DNA of 64,000 bases from an uncultured Microbacterium sp. (GTDB taxonomy: Bacteria; Actinomycetota; Actinomycetes; Actinomycetales; Microbacteriaceae), in contig NZ_CAMFHZ010000010.1 of the NCBI RefSeq assembly GCF_945952435.1, forward strand, positions 1 through 64,000, in the 5' to 3' direction. Made by a program: the position numbers and the translations under genes. The notes under the pieces were generated by a model. That model had not been told where the DNA came from and did no database searches. It saw only the letters and a program-made list of their open reading frames with translations. Positions 1 through 8,366 of the stretch are shown one piece after another; position 1 is the stretch's first letter; each line of letters starts with the position of its first letter.

Positions 1-3000
1 CTTCAGGTCGGTCACCGGGTTGCGTCCGGCGTCGAGCAGACGGGTCTTCGTGGCGTCGATGGGCGTCGCCGCGTTGCCCGCGGTGTCGTTGCCCAGCACC
101 GCGACGGTGACGGGGGTGTCACGCGGGGTCTGCGCCGAGTCGTCGTGCGCGGTCGGCGCGACCGGCGTCACCGTGATGGTGATCGTCGCCGTCGCGGTCT
201 GGCCGCCCGTGTCGGAGACCTGGTAGGTGACCGCGCTCGCCGTCCCGGCGTACCCCTGCTGCGGGGTGAAGGTGACGACACCGGTGGCGGGGGCGACGGT
301 GTAGACGCCCTGTCCCGGCACGGTCAGCGTGCGGCCGCCGTCCGTGACGGTCGCCCCCACCGGCTGATCCGCGACGGTGAACACCACGCTCGTCGGATCG
401 AGCGGCGTGCCGTTCTCGACCCCCGGCTTGTCGTTGCCCAGCACGGCGACGCCCACAGGCGTGTTCTGCGGCGTGGTGTCCGTGTCCGCGACCGCCGCGG
501 GAGCGGCGGCGTCCACGGTGATCGTGACGGTGGACGAGGCCGTCGAGCCGTCGACGTCCGCGACCTGGTACGTCACCGGCGAGGCCGTGCCACGGAAGGC
601 GGGATCCGCCGCGAAGGTGATCTTCCCGGTGTCAGGGTCGATCGTGTAGACCCCCTGGCCGGGAACGGTGAGCTTCTTGCCGCCGTCCGACACGGTCGCG
701 CCGACCGGCTGACCTGCCGTGGGGAAGATCACGCTCTTCGGATCGAGAGGAGTGGCCGCGTTGCCCGGTGTGTCCTTGCTCAGCTCGTCCACCGTCACGG
801 AGCCGCCCTGAGTCACGCTGCCGGTGGCCGGCGCCGCGGTGGGGGACACCGGATCGACCGTCACCGTGAGGGTCGCCGTGGCGGTCTTCCCGCCCGTGTC
901 GGCGACCTGGTACGTGACGGCCGTCGCGGTTCCGGTGAAGCCCTGCGCGGGGGCGAACGTCACCTTCCCGGTGTCGGGGTCGGTCGTGTAGACGCCCTCG
1001 CCCGGGACGGTGAGCTTCTTGCCGCCGTCCGACACGGTCGCGCCGGTCGGCTGCCCCGCCGTGGGGAAGACGACGCTCTTCCGGTCGAGCGGGGTGCCGT
1101 TGTCGACACCGGGCTTGTCGTTGCCGACCACGTCGACCGTGACGGGCGTGTTCTGCCCGGTCGAGGCGGTGTCGTTCACGGCGCGCGGGGAGACCGCGTT
1201 CACGGTGACCGTGATCGGTGCGGTCGTGGTGGCGCCCTCGGCGTCGGCGACCTGGTAGGTCACCGACGAGGCCGTACCGCGGAACGCGGGATCGGGGGTG
1301 AATGTCACGGCACCCGTGGTCGGGTCGATCGTGTAGACGCCCTCCCCCGGCACGGTCAGCGTCTTGCCGCCGTTCGACACGGTCGCGCCGGAGGGCTGCC
1401 CCGCCGTGGGGAACACCACGCTCGAGGCCACGGTGCCGCCCTTGTCGTTGTCGAGCACGCCGATCGTCGTCGGCGCGCCCTGATCCGTCGTGCCGGTGTC
1501 GGACTGTGCCGACCCGGTGTAGGTCACGCTGACCTTGCCCTCGGTCTGGTTGCCGCGGGTGTCGTCGACCGTGTAGGTGACGGGAGTCGGGTTCTTGGTG
1601 AAGCCGGCTTCCGGCGTGAACGTCACCGCGCCCGTGTTCGGGTCCACGGTCCAGACGCCCTGTCCAGGGACGGTGAGGGTCTTGCCGCCGTCGGAGACGG
1701 TGGAACCGGGCCCGTTGGAGGTGAGCTCGACCGTCTTCGGGTCGATGTCGCCGACCGATCCCTGCAGCGGGTCGACCGTGGCGGGCTGGCCCGCGGTGTT
1801 GCCCGTGGAGGAGGTGTCCTTGACGACCGGCTTCAGCGGGTTGGAGAACACGCAGCGGACGTCGCCGCCGGCGGCGGGCACGGTGAACGGCGCCGTCGTG
1901 CCCTTTCCGGAGGAGACCACGCTGTTGTCGACGAGGTTGGTGCACACGTACGAGGTGTCGTAGGCGTTCGGGTCCGTCCCGGCGTTGCCCGGCGTCTGCG
2001 TGACCGTGTAGGAATCGCCGGGGAGCAGGATGATCGGCCCCACGGTCACGGTGTCCTTGCCGGGCGCCGTGGTCGCGGTGTTGTTGGAGGTGATGCCTCC
2101 GCCGCCGATGGTGGTCGTGAGTTCGTCTCCGGGCTTCGCACGGCCGTCGGTGAACCCTCCCCCGGACTGACCGGTGGAGGGCACCGCACGCGACCCGAGG
2201 TCGGTGACGGTGAGGGACGTTCCGTTCTCCGCGATCGTGCGCTGCGCGACGGTCGCGCCCGTCACCGGGTTGACCTGCAGGAAGGTGTTGGCGCCGGAGC
2301 CGGCGATGTAGAGGTAGCCGTCATCGCCGAAGGCCAGCGAGGTCAGCGCTGCGGCGGGTGTGATGGTCGGCCCGACCGGCGTCGCGGTCGTCGAACCACC
2401 GCCGAGCGCAGCCGCGTCGACCCGATAGAGCTGCGCGGAGGATGCGCTGCTCGAGACGAAGTACAGGTTCCCCTGTCGGTCGAAGGCGAGGTCGCCGTTG
2501 CCGCCCGGCGCGTTCGAGACGGAGACCGAGACCGGGCTCTGCGCGATCGTGTTCGTGGTCGGATCGTACGAGGTGAAGGTGAACTGCGTCGGCACGCCGC
2601 TGACCTGTCCGCCGAAGAAGAAGCGTCCGCTCTTCGGGTCGACGCCGCCCATTTGGTTCGCGACCGAGGGCGCCGTGGAGCGGAGCACCGTGTCCCAGGA
2701 CGACGTGCTCGCGGTGTACTCGTAGACGTTCGTGCTGTTCGTCAGGATCAGCTTGTCCCCGTCCCCGGAGATGCCGATCTGGTTCAGGCCGGTGACGTTG
2801 CCCGGGGAGGTCAGCGCGGGCGTGGCCGCCCCCGTCGTGCGGTCCACGGCGTAGATCGTGGCAGAGCCGGAGACCGTCGCATACAGCTGCGTGTCCGGGA
2901 AGGGCGCAGCGGCCGATGCCGCCTGCGGCACGAGGACGGCGCCTCCCGCGACGAGAGCCGCGATGGCCGAACCCGTCAGGAGTCGGAACGGTCGGCGGCG

Positions 3001-3027
3001 CGATCGTGCACCGTGCGTGTCAAACAC
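1..3027 (-). CDS. Large secreted adhesin with CshA-type fibril repeats (C-terminal end outside window)
   Basis: The frame is open from a GTG at 3027 to the window edge (1009 codons, no stop), so the C terminus and any sortase motif lie outside. The GTG is preceded by GGAGG six bases upstream. The protein opens with an Arg-rich n-region, a hydrophobic stretch and AXA-type cleavage site, a clear Sec signal. Residues about 40-330 read like a beta-propeller of the type that tracks values (repeated LYxV, DGYLYIAG, GNLYFV). Residues about 420 onward hold at least five repeats of about 115 residues with the pattern LTVPGxGVYTxDPxTGxVTF, then VTYQVxD, then a PVTVxVxGND linker, as in CshA-type fibril repeats of surface adhesins. 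Role: probably cell-surface adhesion or biofilm. No neighbour suggests a substrate. Confidence 0.85.
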   Translation of the reverse strand, partial: MFDTHGARSRRRPFRLLTGSAIAALVAGGAVLVPQAASAAAPFPDTQLYATVSGSATIYAVDRTTGAATPALTSPGNVTGLNQIGISGDGDKLILTNSTNVYEYTASTSSWDTVLRSTAPSVANQMGGVDPKSGRFFFGGQVSGVPTQFTFTSYDPTTNTIAQSPVSVSVSNAPGGNGDLAFDRQGNLYFVSSSASSAQLYRVDAAALGGGSTTATPVGPTITPAAALTSLAFGDDGYLYIAGSGANTFLQVNPVTGATVAQRTIAENGTSLTVTDLGSRAVPSTGQSGGGFTDGRAKPGDELTTTIGGGGITSNNTATTAPGKDTVTVGPIILLPGDSYTVTQTPGNAGTDPNAYDTSYVCTNLVDNSVVSSGKGTTAPFTVPAAGGDVRCVFSNPLKPVVKDTSSTGNTAGQPATVDPLQGSVGDIDPKTVELTSNGPGSTVSDGGKTLTVPGQGVWTVDPNTGAVTFTPEAGFTKNPTPVTYTVDDTRGNQTEGKVSVTYTGSAQSDTGTTDQGAPTTIGVLDNDKGGTVASSVVFPTAGQPSGATVSNGGKTLTVPGEGVYTIDPTTGAVTFTPDPAFRGTASSVTYQVADAEGATTTAPITVTVNAVSPRAVNDTASTGQNTPVTVDVVGNDKPGVDNGTPLDRKSVVFPTAGQPTGATVSDGGKKLTVPGEGVYTTDPDTGKVTFAPAQGFTGTATAVTYQVADTGGKTATATLTVTVDPVSPTAAPATGSVTQGGSVTVDELSKDTPGNAATPLDPKSVIFPTAGQPVGATVSDGGKKLTVPGQGVYTIDPDTGKITFAADPAFRGTASPVTYQVADVDGSTASSTVTITVDAAAPAAVADTDTTPQNTPVGVAVLGNDKPGVENGTPLDPTSVVFTVADQPVGATVTDGGRTLTVPGQGVYTVAPATGVVTFTPQQGYAGTASAVTYQVSDTGGQTATATITITVTPVAPTAHDDSAQTPRDTPVTVAVLGNDTAGNAATPIDATKTRLLDAGRNPVTDLK

Positions 3028-3061
3028 AGATATCCTCCGGGTCGGCAGAACGACGGGACAT

Positions 3062-3130
3062 TTCCCCAGTCCGGATCCACCCTACAAAGATTCTGGTATT
3101 TCGGCATACTTGATTTCGTTGCTCGTGTTC
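3062..3130 (-). promoter_or_regulatory. AT-richer promoter region of the adhesin gene
   Basis: This stretch upstream of the GTG at 3027 is clearly lower in GC than its surroundings and contains a possible extended -10 (TGTAGGGT on the minus strand). I see no convincing -35. The call rests on composition and position only. Confidence 0.3.
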
Positions 3131-3199
3131 CGGCGTTCTCGCCTGTTCCGCTGGAAGACAAGGGCGAACGGTGCGGAAGCGTAGCAGGACGCCGTCACC

Positions 3200-3222
3200 G
3201 GGGGAGGAAGACGTCCTCCCCC
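3200..3222 (-). terminator. Hairpin terminator candidate downstream of the glycosyltransferase operon
   Basis: A perfect 9-bp inverted repeat (GGGGGAGGA / TCCTCCCCC) with a 5-base loop lies 15 bases after the stop of the ArnT-like gene. It lacks a T-run, so it may need a factor or be only a stable end structure. Confidence 0.5.
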
Positions 3223-3237
3223 TCCCCCGCCCGCGCG

Positions 3238-5370
3238 TCACTTCGCGGCGGTCAGGTCGTACACGGTGACCCCGTCGACCGTCTTCGCCGTGAACGTCGA
3301 CTCGACCCAGTCCTGGATCTGCGAGGAGACGTTGCTGCCGCTCGAGGAGCCGCCCATCATCCCGCTTCCCGCGATGAAGTAGTGGATCCGGCCCTGGGCG
3401 ACGTAGTCCTTGAACTGCGCGAGCGTCGGGGACGGGTCGCTGCCGTTGAAGCCGCCGATCGGCATCACCGCGTCGCCCGTGCCGAGCTGGTAGCCGGCGG
3501 CCGTCTGCGAGCCGATCGCCGCGGCCACCCAGGTGTAGTCGGACGCGTTCGCCGTGAGCAGCGTCTTCATGGCCGTGGACACGGTCGACGCCTCCAGCAG
3601 ACCCCCCGCCCCTCCGGTCCGCGTGCCGCGCTCCCCGGTGAACGAGGGCGTCTGCCCGTTCTGCGTCTGCCCGTTCTGCGTCCCGGTCGGGGCACCTCCA
3701 GGGAAGCCGCCCTGCGTGCCACCCGTCGCGCCGGGCATGCCGCCCCCGGCACCGCCCTGCATGCCGCCCGTCCCCCCGGGCATGCCGCCGCCGGCGTTGC
3801 CTCCGGGCATGCCGCCGCCGCGTCCACCGAAGCCGCCCATGCCGCTTCCCTGCACGGACGGGCCCGCGGTGACGATCGACCCGCTGTGCGCGGTGCCGAT
3901 CGTCTCGAGCGTGTAGGCCGCCGGCGCCAGGAGGGATCCGGCCAGCAGGAGGGATGCCGTGAGCGCGGTCAGCGAGCGGCCGCGCGGCGGGACCATCACG
4001 AGCGCCGCGGCGGCGAGGGAGAGGACGAGGACCACGATCTTGAGCCAGGGAAGCCAGGACGTCGCGCGATCCAGGAGGATCCAGGCCCAGGCGGCCGTCA
4101 CCACCGCGGAGGCGGCGAGGAGGATCCGCACCCAGAGCCGGTCGCGATGACGGAACACCACGGTCCCCGCGGCGCCGACGAGACCGGCGAGCGGGGCGGC
4201 GAGCGCCACCGTGTAGTAGGCGTGGAAGATGCCGGCCATGAAGCTGAACGCGATCAGGGTCACGAGCAGCCAGGCGGCGAAGGCCACGATGAGGATGCGG
4301 CGGGGGTCCCGGCGCGGAGCGCGGCCGATCAGCACGAGCGCACCCGCGAGCAGGAGCAGCGCGGCGGGGATGAGCCAGGAGATCTGCCCCCCGATCTCGT
4401 TCTCGAAGAGGCGGAACAGGCCCGTCGATCCCCACATCCCTCCGCCGGCACCGCCGCCGCCCCCGCCGACGCTGCCGGTCTCGTCCCCCGTGATCCGCCC
4501 GAGGCCGTTGTAGCCGAAGGTGAGCTCCAGGAAGCTGTTGGTCTGGGAGCCTCCGATGTACGGCCGCGCGGAGGCCGGCACCAGTTCGACCACCGCGACC
4601 CACCAGCCGGCTGACACGAGGACCGCGCCCAGGGCGGCGAGCAGGTGCAGCAGCCGGCGCACGATCGTCGTCCCGGCGAAGACCGCGTAGATCCCGGCGA
4701 GCACGGGGAGCACGAGGAACGCCTGCAGCTGCTTGGTGAGGAAGCCGAAGCCGACGGCGACCCCGGCGAGCAATAGCCAGCGCAACCGCCCGCCCTCGAT
4801 CGCGCGCAGGGTCAGGGCGACGGAGGCGGTGAGCAGCAGGAGCAGCAGAGCGTCCGGGTTGTTGAAGCGGAACATGAGCGCCGCCACGGGCGTCAGCGCG
4901 AACACGCCCGTCGAGACCAGCGCCGCCGCGGCCCCGAACCGGCGACGCACGGTGAAGAGGATGATCGCGGCCGTCGCGACGCCCATGAGCGCCTGCGGGA
5001 CGAGGATGCTCCACGAGCTCAGTCCGAACACGCGGGCGGACAGCTCCATGATCCACAGGCTCGCCGGCGGCTTGTCCACCGTGATCGAGTTGCCCGCGTC
5101 ACTGGATCCGTAGAAGAACGCGACCCAGTTCTGGGTGCCCGCCTGCACGGCGGCGGAGTAGAAGGCGTTCGCCCATCCGCTCGCCGCGAGGTTCCAGACG
5201 TAGAGGAGGCCGGTGAGCAGCAGCGCGCCGGCGTAGGCGGGCGCCTCCCACCGGGCGCGGGGGATGCTCGTGGCGGTGTCGGCGGGCGTCGCGGCGTGCT
5301 CCGACACCGGGAGGGTCGTGGTCGTGGGGTGCGTCGGGCGACCCGGGGTCGCGGCGATGGTTGCGTTCAT
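3238..5370 (-). CDS. ArnT/GT39-like membrane glycosyltransferase
   Basis: A 710-residue polytopic membrane protein of the dolichyl-phosphate-mannose-protein/ArnT (GT39) superfamily, which moves a sugar from a lipid-phosphate carrier to an acceptor outside the membrane. After a cytoplasmic N-tail come about 10-12 hydrophobic helices. The first external loop carries the acidic/aromatic SSDAGNSITVDKPPASLW motif typical of the family. The start at 5370 has AGGAGG ten bases upstream and overlaps the stop of the GT2 gene (ATGA). A long Gly/Met/Pro/Gln-rich stretch lies between the last helices and the C-terminal soluble domain. It is paired with the GT2-GtrA gene, the same arrangement as Bacillus ykcB-ykcC, so the GT2 protein probably makes the lipid-linked sugar used here. 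The final acceptor is not known. Confidence 0.85.
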   Translation of the reverse strand: MNATIAATPGRPTHPTTTTLPVSEHAATPADTATSIPRARWEAPAYAGALLLTGLLYVWNLAASGWANAFYSAAVQAGTQNWVAFFYGSSDAGNSITVDKPPASLWIMELSARVFGLSSWSILVPQALMGVATAAIILFTVRRRFGAAAALVSTGVFALTPVAALMFRFNNPDALLLLLLTASVALTLRAIEGGRLRWLLLAGVAVGFGFLTKQLQAFLVLPVLAGIYAVFAGTTIVRRLLHLLAALGAVLVSAGWWVAVVELVPASARPYIGGSQTNSFLELTFGYNGLGRITGDETGSVGGGGGGAGGGMWGSTGLFRLFENEIGGQISWLIPAALLLLAGALVLIGRAPRRDPRRILIVAFAAWLLVTLIAFSFMAGIFHAYYTVALAAPLAGLVGAAGTVVFRHRDRLWVRILLAASAVVTAAWAWILLDRATSWLPWLKIVVLVLSLAAAALVMVPPRGRSLTALTASLLLAGSLLAPAAYTLETIGTAHSGSIVTAGPSVQGSGMGGFGGRGGGMPGGNAGGGMPGGTGGMQGGAGGGMPGATGGTQGGFPGGAPTGTQNGQTQNGQTPSFTGERGTRTGGAGGLLEASTVSTAMKTLLTANASDYTWVAAAIGSQTAAGYQLGTGDAVMPIGGFNGSDPSPTLAQFKDYVAQGRIHYFIAGSGMMGGSSSGSNVSSQIQDWVESTFTAKTVDGVTVYDLTAAK

Positions 5371-6644
5371 GATCGGTTCGCCTCCTGAGCGAGTGGGGAC
5401 AGGGATCGGGCGGCCAGACGGTTGCGTGACAGCGCCTCGCCGGGGTCTTCGGGCGGTGCCCGATGCGCGTCCCGGTCTCGGAACACCCAGAGCCGCAGCA
5501 GGGCGAAGCGCAGCAGGGTCGCGACGAGGTTCGCCGCCGTGAGCACCGACACCTCGGCGACGGCGCCGGGGTGCGGGTCGGCGGCATGCAGGAGCAGCAG
5601 GGATCCGGAGGTGAGCGCCCAGGCGAGCCCGAACACCACGAGACCCTGCAGATGGTGCGTGGACGCGCCCGCGCGCCCGCGGATCCCGAACGTGAAGCGC
5701 CGATTCGCCGCGGTGTTCGCCACAGCCGTGACGAGCAGCGCGAGGAAGTTCGCGCCCTGTGCGGGCATGATCCGCTGACACAGCAGGTAGACGAGCGCGT
5801 AGGCGAGAGTCGAGAGCGCGCCGATCACGCCGAAGCGCACGAGTTGCGCGAGCAGCGGCACGTCCGCGCGGGCGAAGGGGTGACGACCGATGTCGCGATA
5901 CAGCTCGCCGACCGGGATCCGGCCCGAGGCGAGCGCACGCCCGACCCGCACCATGCCCTTCACATCGGCCGCGGCCGTCGCCACGACGTCGACGGAGCTC
6001 TGCGGATCGTCGATCCAGTCGACGGGCACCTCGTGGATGCGCAGCCCCGCGCGTTCCGCGAGGATCAGCAGTTCGGTGTCGAAGAACCAGCCGGTGTCCT
6101 GCACGAAGGGCAGGAGGCGCCGCGCGACATCCGCCCTGATCGCCTTGAACCCGCACTGCGCGTCGCTGAATCGCACGCCGAAGGTCGCATGCAGGAGCGC
6201 GTTGTAGCCGCGGGAGACGAACTCCCGCCGTCCTCCGCGGACGATCCGCGCCGAGTTCGCGAGCCGGGAGCCGATCGCCAGATCGGAGTGTCCGGACAGC
6301 AGCGGTGCGACGAGCGGGCCGAGCGCCCTCAGATCGGTCGACAGGTCCTCGTCGACGTAGACGAGGACGCGAGCCGGGGAGGCGGACCACACGGCGGCGA
6401 GCGCCCGCCCCCGTCCCTTCTCCGCCAGATGCACGGCGACCACATCGTCCAGCCGTGCCGCGAGGGCGTCGGCGAGGGGAGCGGTGCCGTCCGTGCTGGC
6501 GTTGTCGGCGATCGTGATGCGCCAGCGCACCGGCATCTCGGTGCGCAGATGCTCGTGCAGCAGCGCGATGCTCTGCTCGAGGGTGTCCTGCTCGTTGTAC
6601 ACGGGGACGACGACATCGAGGTCGAGGAGCTGATCGGCTGTCAT
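5367..6644 (-). CDS. GT2 family glycosyltransferase with C-terminal GtrA-like membrane domain
   Basis: The N-terminal half (to about residue 240) is a DPM1-type GT2 domain: DVVVPVYNEQ near the start, DNASTDGT, a DEDLSTD metal site and an IGSRL segment, with the QCGFKA motif of polyprenyl-phosphate hexosyltransferases. The C-terminal ~130 residues form four hydrophobic helices of the GtrA type. It likely transfers a hexose from a nucleotide sugar to polyprenyl phosphate and helps move the product across the membrane. ATG 6644 is preferred because GGAG lies ten bases before it. The upstream in-frame ATG at 6653 has GGAG only one base away. It is first in a two-gene operon with the ArnT-like gene (ATGA overlap). 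A pair of 11-bp direct repeats upstream may be its control site. Confidence 0.85.
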   Translation of the reverse strand: MTADQLLDLDVVVPVYNEQDTLEQSIALLHEHLRTEMPVRWRITIADNASTDGTAPLADALAARLDDVVAVHLAEKGRGRALAAVWSASPARVLVYVDEDLSTDLRALGPLVAPLLSGHSDLAIGSRLANSARIVRGGRREFVSRGYNALLHATFGVRFSDAQCGFKAIRADVARRLLPFVQDTGWFFDTELLILAERAGLRIHEVPVDWIDDPQSSVDVVATAAADVKGMVRVGRALASGRIPVGELYRDIGRHPFARADVPLLAQLVRFGVIGALSTLAYALVYLLCQRIMPAQGANFLALLVTAVANTAANRRFTFGIRGRAGASTHHLQGLVVFGLAWALTSGSLLLLHAADPHPGAVAEVSVLTAANLVATLLRFALLRLWVFRDRDAHRAPPEDPGEALSRNRLAARSLSPLAQEANRS

Positions 6645-6665
6645 GGGTCCCATGCTCCGCAGCGC

Positions 6666-6727
6666 CGCCGGACGGCCCCTTTCGTCGCGCTATGGGCGCG
6701 TTAAGAACAGCCCCCGGACACGACGAA
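6666..6727. repeat. Left copy of ~62-bp direct repeat flanking the SDR gene
   Basis: This copy matches 7701-7761 with three substitutions and one extra base over 62 positions. It sits in the promoter region of the glycosyltransferase operon. The two copies are 1035 bp apart and bracket only the SDR gene and its leader. Confidence 0.85.
6687..6708 (-). promoter_or_regulatory. Tandem 11-bp direct repeat, possible response-regulator site (copy 1)
   Basis: On the minus strand two 11-base units, GTTCTTAACGC and GCCCATAGCGC, lie head to tail (7 of 11 equal). An 11-bp period places both on one face of DNA, as in binding sites of OmpR/PhoB-type regulators. Related pairs occur at 7722-7743 and 29140-29161. 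The site is 43 bases upstream of the GT2 start. Binding is an inference. Confidence 0.4.
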
Positions 6728-6951
6728 CTCCCGGTGCTCCGGCGCCTGCGCCGCCGGTTGGACGATGCACGTCTCGACGGCACCGATGAGCGGTGCTGTA
6801 TAGCATCAGGAAGGAAAGTCGATCCCCGGCCCCCTCCGGCAACGGGTCTCCGCGGACCCTGGCCACGTTCCGGGACCCGTCGGAGACCGCGAACAGATCG
6901 GCGCCCGCACCAGCCTGCTTGCCTGAACGCCGACGTGAGAGGAACCGAGAG

Positions 6952-7668
6952 ATGACTGCGGAAATCCGGCAGACCGTGAACCGATCCGTGTTGATCGTCG
7001 GCGCCTCGCGCGGGCTCGGGGAGGCGATCGTCGAAGAATACGTGGCCCGCGGAGCGCACGCCGTGGGAACGGTGCGCGGTGAGACAGCCACGCCGTTGCA
7101 CGAGTTCGCGGCGCGCGCCGGGGACTCGGTCGAGATCGAGCAGGTCGATATCGACCACCCGGACCAGATCGACTCCCTCGCGGCGAGGCTCGCCGGACGC
7201 CAGTTCGACCTTCTTTTCGTCGTCGCAGGCATCTCTCTTGCGCCGATGGAGGACATCGCCGTTCAGATTTCGACGCAGGACTTCTCCCGGATGATGGTCA
7301 CCAATGCGCTCGGCGTGATGCGTGCGGTCGAGGCGCTCCATGGACTCGTCTCCCCGACCGGCACGATCGCCGTGATGTCGTCAGGTCAGGGGAGCATCTC
7401 CGACAACACCCAGGCGGGTTTCGAGGTGTACCGCGCAACCAAGTCCGCTCTCAATCAGCTGATGCGCAGCTACGCGGTGCGCCACGCCGAGGATGCTCGC
7501 GCCATTCTCCTCATGGCACCCGGGTGGGTGAAAACGACGCTGGGAGGTCCGCAGGCCAGGCTCGAGATCAGTGACAGCATCCCGCCGCTGGTCGACACCG
7601 TGGACGCGCAGCGCGGGATCCCGGGGCTGCAGTACCTCGATCGGAACGGGGCGACCATCCCGTGGTGA
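6952..7668 (+). CDS. Short-chain dehydrogenase/reductase (C-factor-like)
   Basis: This 238-residue protein has the SDR fold: a nucleotide-binding GASRGLG motif about 14 residues in, an NALGV strand, a catalytic Ser in the MSSGQGS segment and a YRATKSA active-site Tyr/Lys. The usual NNAG is replaced by VVAGIS. It resembles the cell-cell-signalling C-factor branch of SDRs, whose substrates are mostly unknown. ATG 6952 is chosen because the motif starts soon after and AGAGGA lies nine bases upstream. The frame is open further upstream but that part is not protein-like. The gene stands alone on the plus strand against the glycosyltransferase operon, has slightly lower GC, and is enclosed by direct repeats, which suggests it was added to this site. 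Confidence 0.75.
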   Translation: MTAEIRQTVNRSVLIVGASRGLGEAIVEEYVARGAHAVGTVRGETATPLHEFAARAGDSVEIEQVDIDHPDQIDSLAARLAGRQFDLLFVVAGISLAPMEDIAVQISTQDFSRMMVTNALGVMRAVEALHGLVSPTGTIAVMSSGQGSISDNTQAGFEVYRATKSALNQLMRSYAVRHAEDARAILLMAPGWVKTTLGGPQARLEISDSIPPLVDTVDAQRGIPGLQYLDRNGATIPW

Positions 7669-7700
7669 CCCTTTCGGCATCGAAGCGCACGAGACCGACC

Positions 7701-7761
7701 CGCCGGACGGCCCCTTTCGTCGCGCTATGGACGCGCTAAGAACAGCCCCGGAGACGACGAA
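7701..7761. repeat. Right copy of ~62-bp direct repeat flanking the SDR gene
   Basis: This copy is 61 bp, starts 33 bases after the SDR stop and ends at the base of the host tRNA terminator hairpin. See the left copy at 6666-6727. Confidence 0.85.
7722..7743 (-). promoter_or_regulatory. Tandem 11-bp direct repeat, possible response-regulator site (copy 2)
   Basis: The minus strand carries GTTCTTAGCGC followed directly by GTCCATAGCGC, 9 of 11 bases equal. It lies inside the right 62-bp repeat, where there is no leftward gene start close by. It may be a stranded copy of the glycosyltransferase promoter site. Confidence 0.35.
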
Positions 7762-7788
7762 GCCCCCATCGCTTCCGCGATAGGGGCT
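7761..7788 (-). terminator. Original terminator of the host tRNA-Arg gene, displaced by the prophage
   Basis: AGCCCCCATCGC pairs with GCGATAGGGGCT across a TTCC loop (one mismatch). On the minus strand it lies 23 bases beyond the 3' end of the tRNA remnant at 7811. Before integration it would have stood directly downstream of the tRNA. Confidence 0.6.
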
Positions 7789-7810
7789 CTGCCTACTGTC
7801 TCAACACAGT

Positions 7811-7845
7811 GTGCGCCTGGAGGGACTCGAACCCCCAACCTTCTG
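7811..7845. repeat. attL core (35 bp)
   Basis: Identical to attR at 23307-23341. It corresponds to the T arm, acceptor 3' strand and anticodon-stem 3' side of tRNA-Arg read on the minus strand. The divergence begins at 7846 (G here, A at 23342). Confidence 0.95.
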
Positions 7846-7993
7846 GTTCGGAGTCTGGGGACTGATTCGAACCCGTGGGCGTGCCCGTTCGGGCGCGTTC
7901 TGGACGCCGGAGCGTCGGTCCATTCTCGCCTACGCCGCCCGTCAGTTCCAAACTGACAGCGAAATCCCGACCGGATCGGGGTCGGGACGATGA
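7846..7993 (+). other. Displaced 3' segment of the viral-form repressor gene
   Basis: In the excised phage the repressor frame crosses the att core and continues here for 49 further codons (starting TGG TTC GGA), ending at TGA 7991-7993. In the lysogen it has no start codon of its own apart from those inside the tRNA remnant, so it is probably silent. The encoded tail is rich in Arg, Gly and Ser and ends GSGSGR. Its stop overlaps the ATG of the next gene (ATGA), as expected for a true 3' end within an operon. Confidence 0.75.
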
Positions 7994-8250
7994 CCCGTCG
8001 CGAGGTCGAAACGACCGACTACGTGCAATTCGCTAAGAGGATCATCCGAGCCGCCGGCGAACGTGGCGCGGCGGGTGATGACTTCGAGCTTGGCGAACTC
8101 GCGTCCCTCCGTGATGACGTGGAGGCGGCGATCACGCACGCTGTCCGGGGCATGCACGACGCCGGGTACTCGTGGCAGTACATCGCTGACGGCCTCGGGA
8201 TCACCCGCCAGAGCGCTCACGCACGCTACGCCGAGAAGGTGAGCGCATGA
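7990..8250 (+). CDS. Small phage helix-turn-helix protein
   Basis: An 86-residue protein whose C-terminal third reads SWQYIADGLGITRQSAHARY, a typical helix-turn-helix of the type found in many actinophage DNA-binding proteins and sigma region 4-like folds. The N-terminal part is helical and acidic. ATG overlaps the stop of the viral repressor frame, and its own stop overlaps the next small gene, so all are translationally coupled in the phage genome. It could serve as an excision or early-gene regulator; the sequence does not say which. In the lysogen it is cut off from the repressor promoter. Confidence 0.7.
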   Translation: MTRREVETTDYVQFAKRIIRAAGERGAAGDDFELGELASLRDDVEAAITHAVRGMHDAGYSWQYIADGLGITRQSAHARYAEKVSA

Positions 8251-8366
8251 CTAACTTCATGCACTTCGAGAAGCCGGTGATCCACTTCGGGAACGCGCAC
8301 GAAGATCGCTCGGAGCCATCCCCGATCGTGCTCCCAGACCGCACGGTTGGCGCGAGCGATGAGTGA
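8247..8366 (+). CDS. 39-residue phage protein of unknown function
   Basis: A short frame starting ATGACTAAC, overlapping the previous stop by ATGA and running eight bases into the next gene. The product begins MTNFMHFEKPVIHFGN and matches no family I recognise. Its support is the tight overlap at both ends, which leaves no other use for the interval. Confidence 0.45.
   Translation: MTNFMHFEKPVIHFGNAHEDRSEPSPIVLPDRTVGASDE

Noticed and set aside
145..4614. Very long open frame opposite the adhesin and glycosyltransferase genes
   Set aside because: It is an Arg/Gly-rich shadow of high-GC third-position bias. The minus-strand genes have signal peptides, motifs and ribosome sites.
7855..7880. 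A second tRNA T-arm-like word (GATTCGAACCC) just inside attL
   Set aside because: No acceptor or anticodon stem can be built around it. It lies in the repressor tail coding segment and may be chance.
7811..7993. A 60-codon plus-strand frame that could be called a stand-alone gene
   Set aside because: Its first ten codons are tRNA sequence and it has no promoter or ribosome site. It is better explained as the displaced 3' end of the phage repressor.
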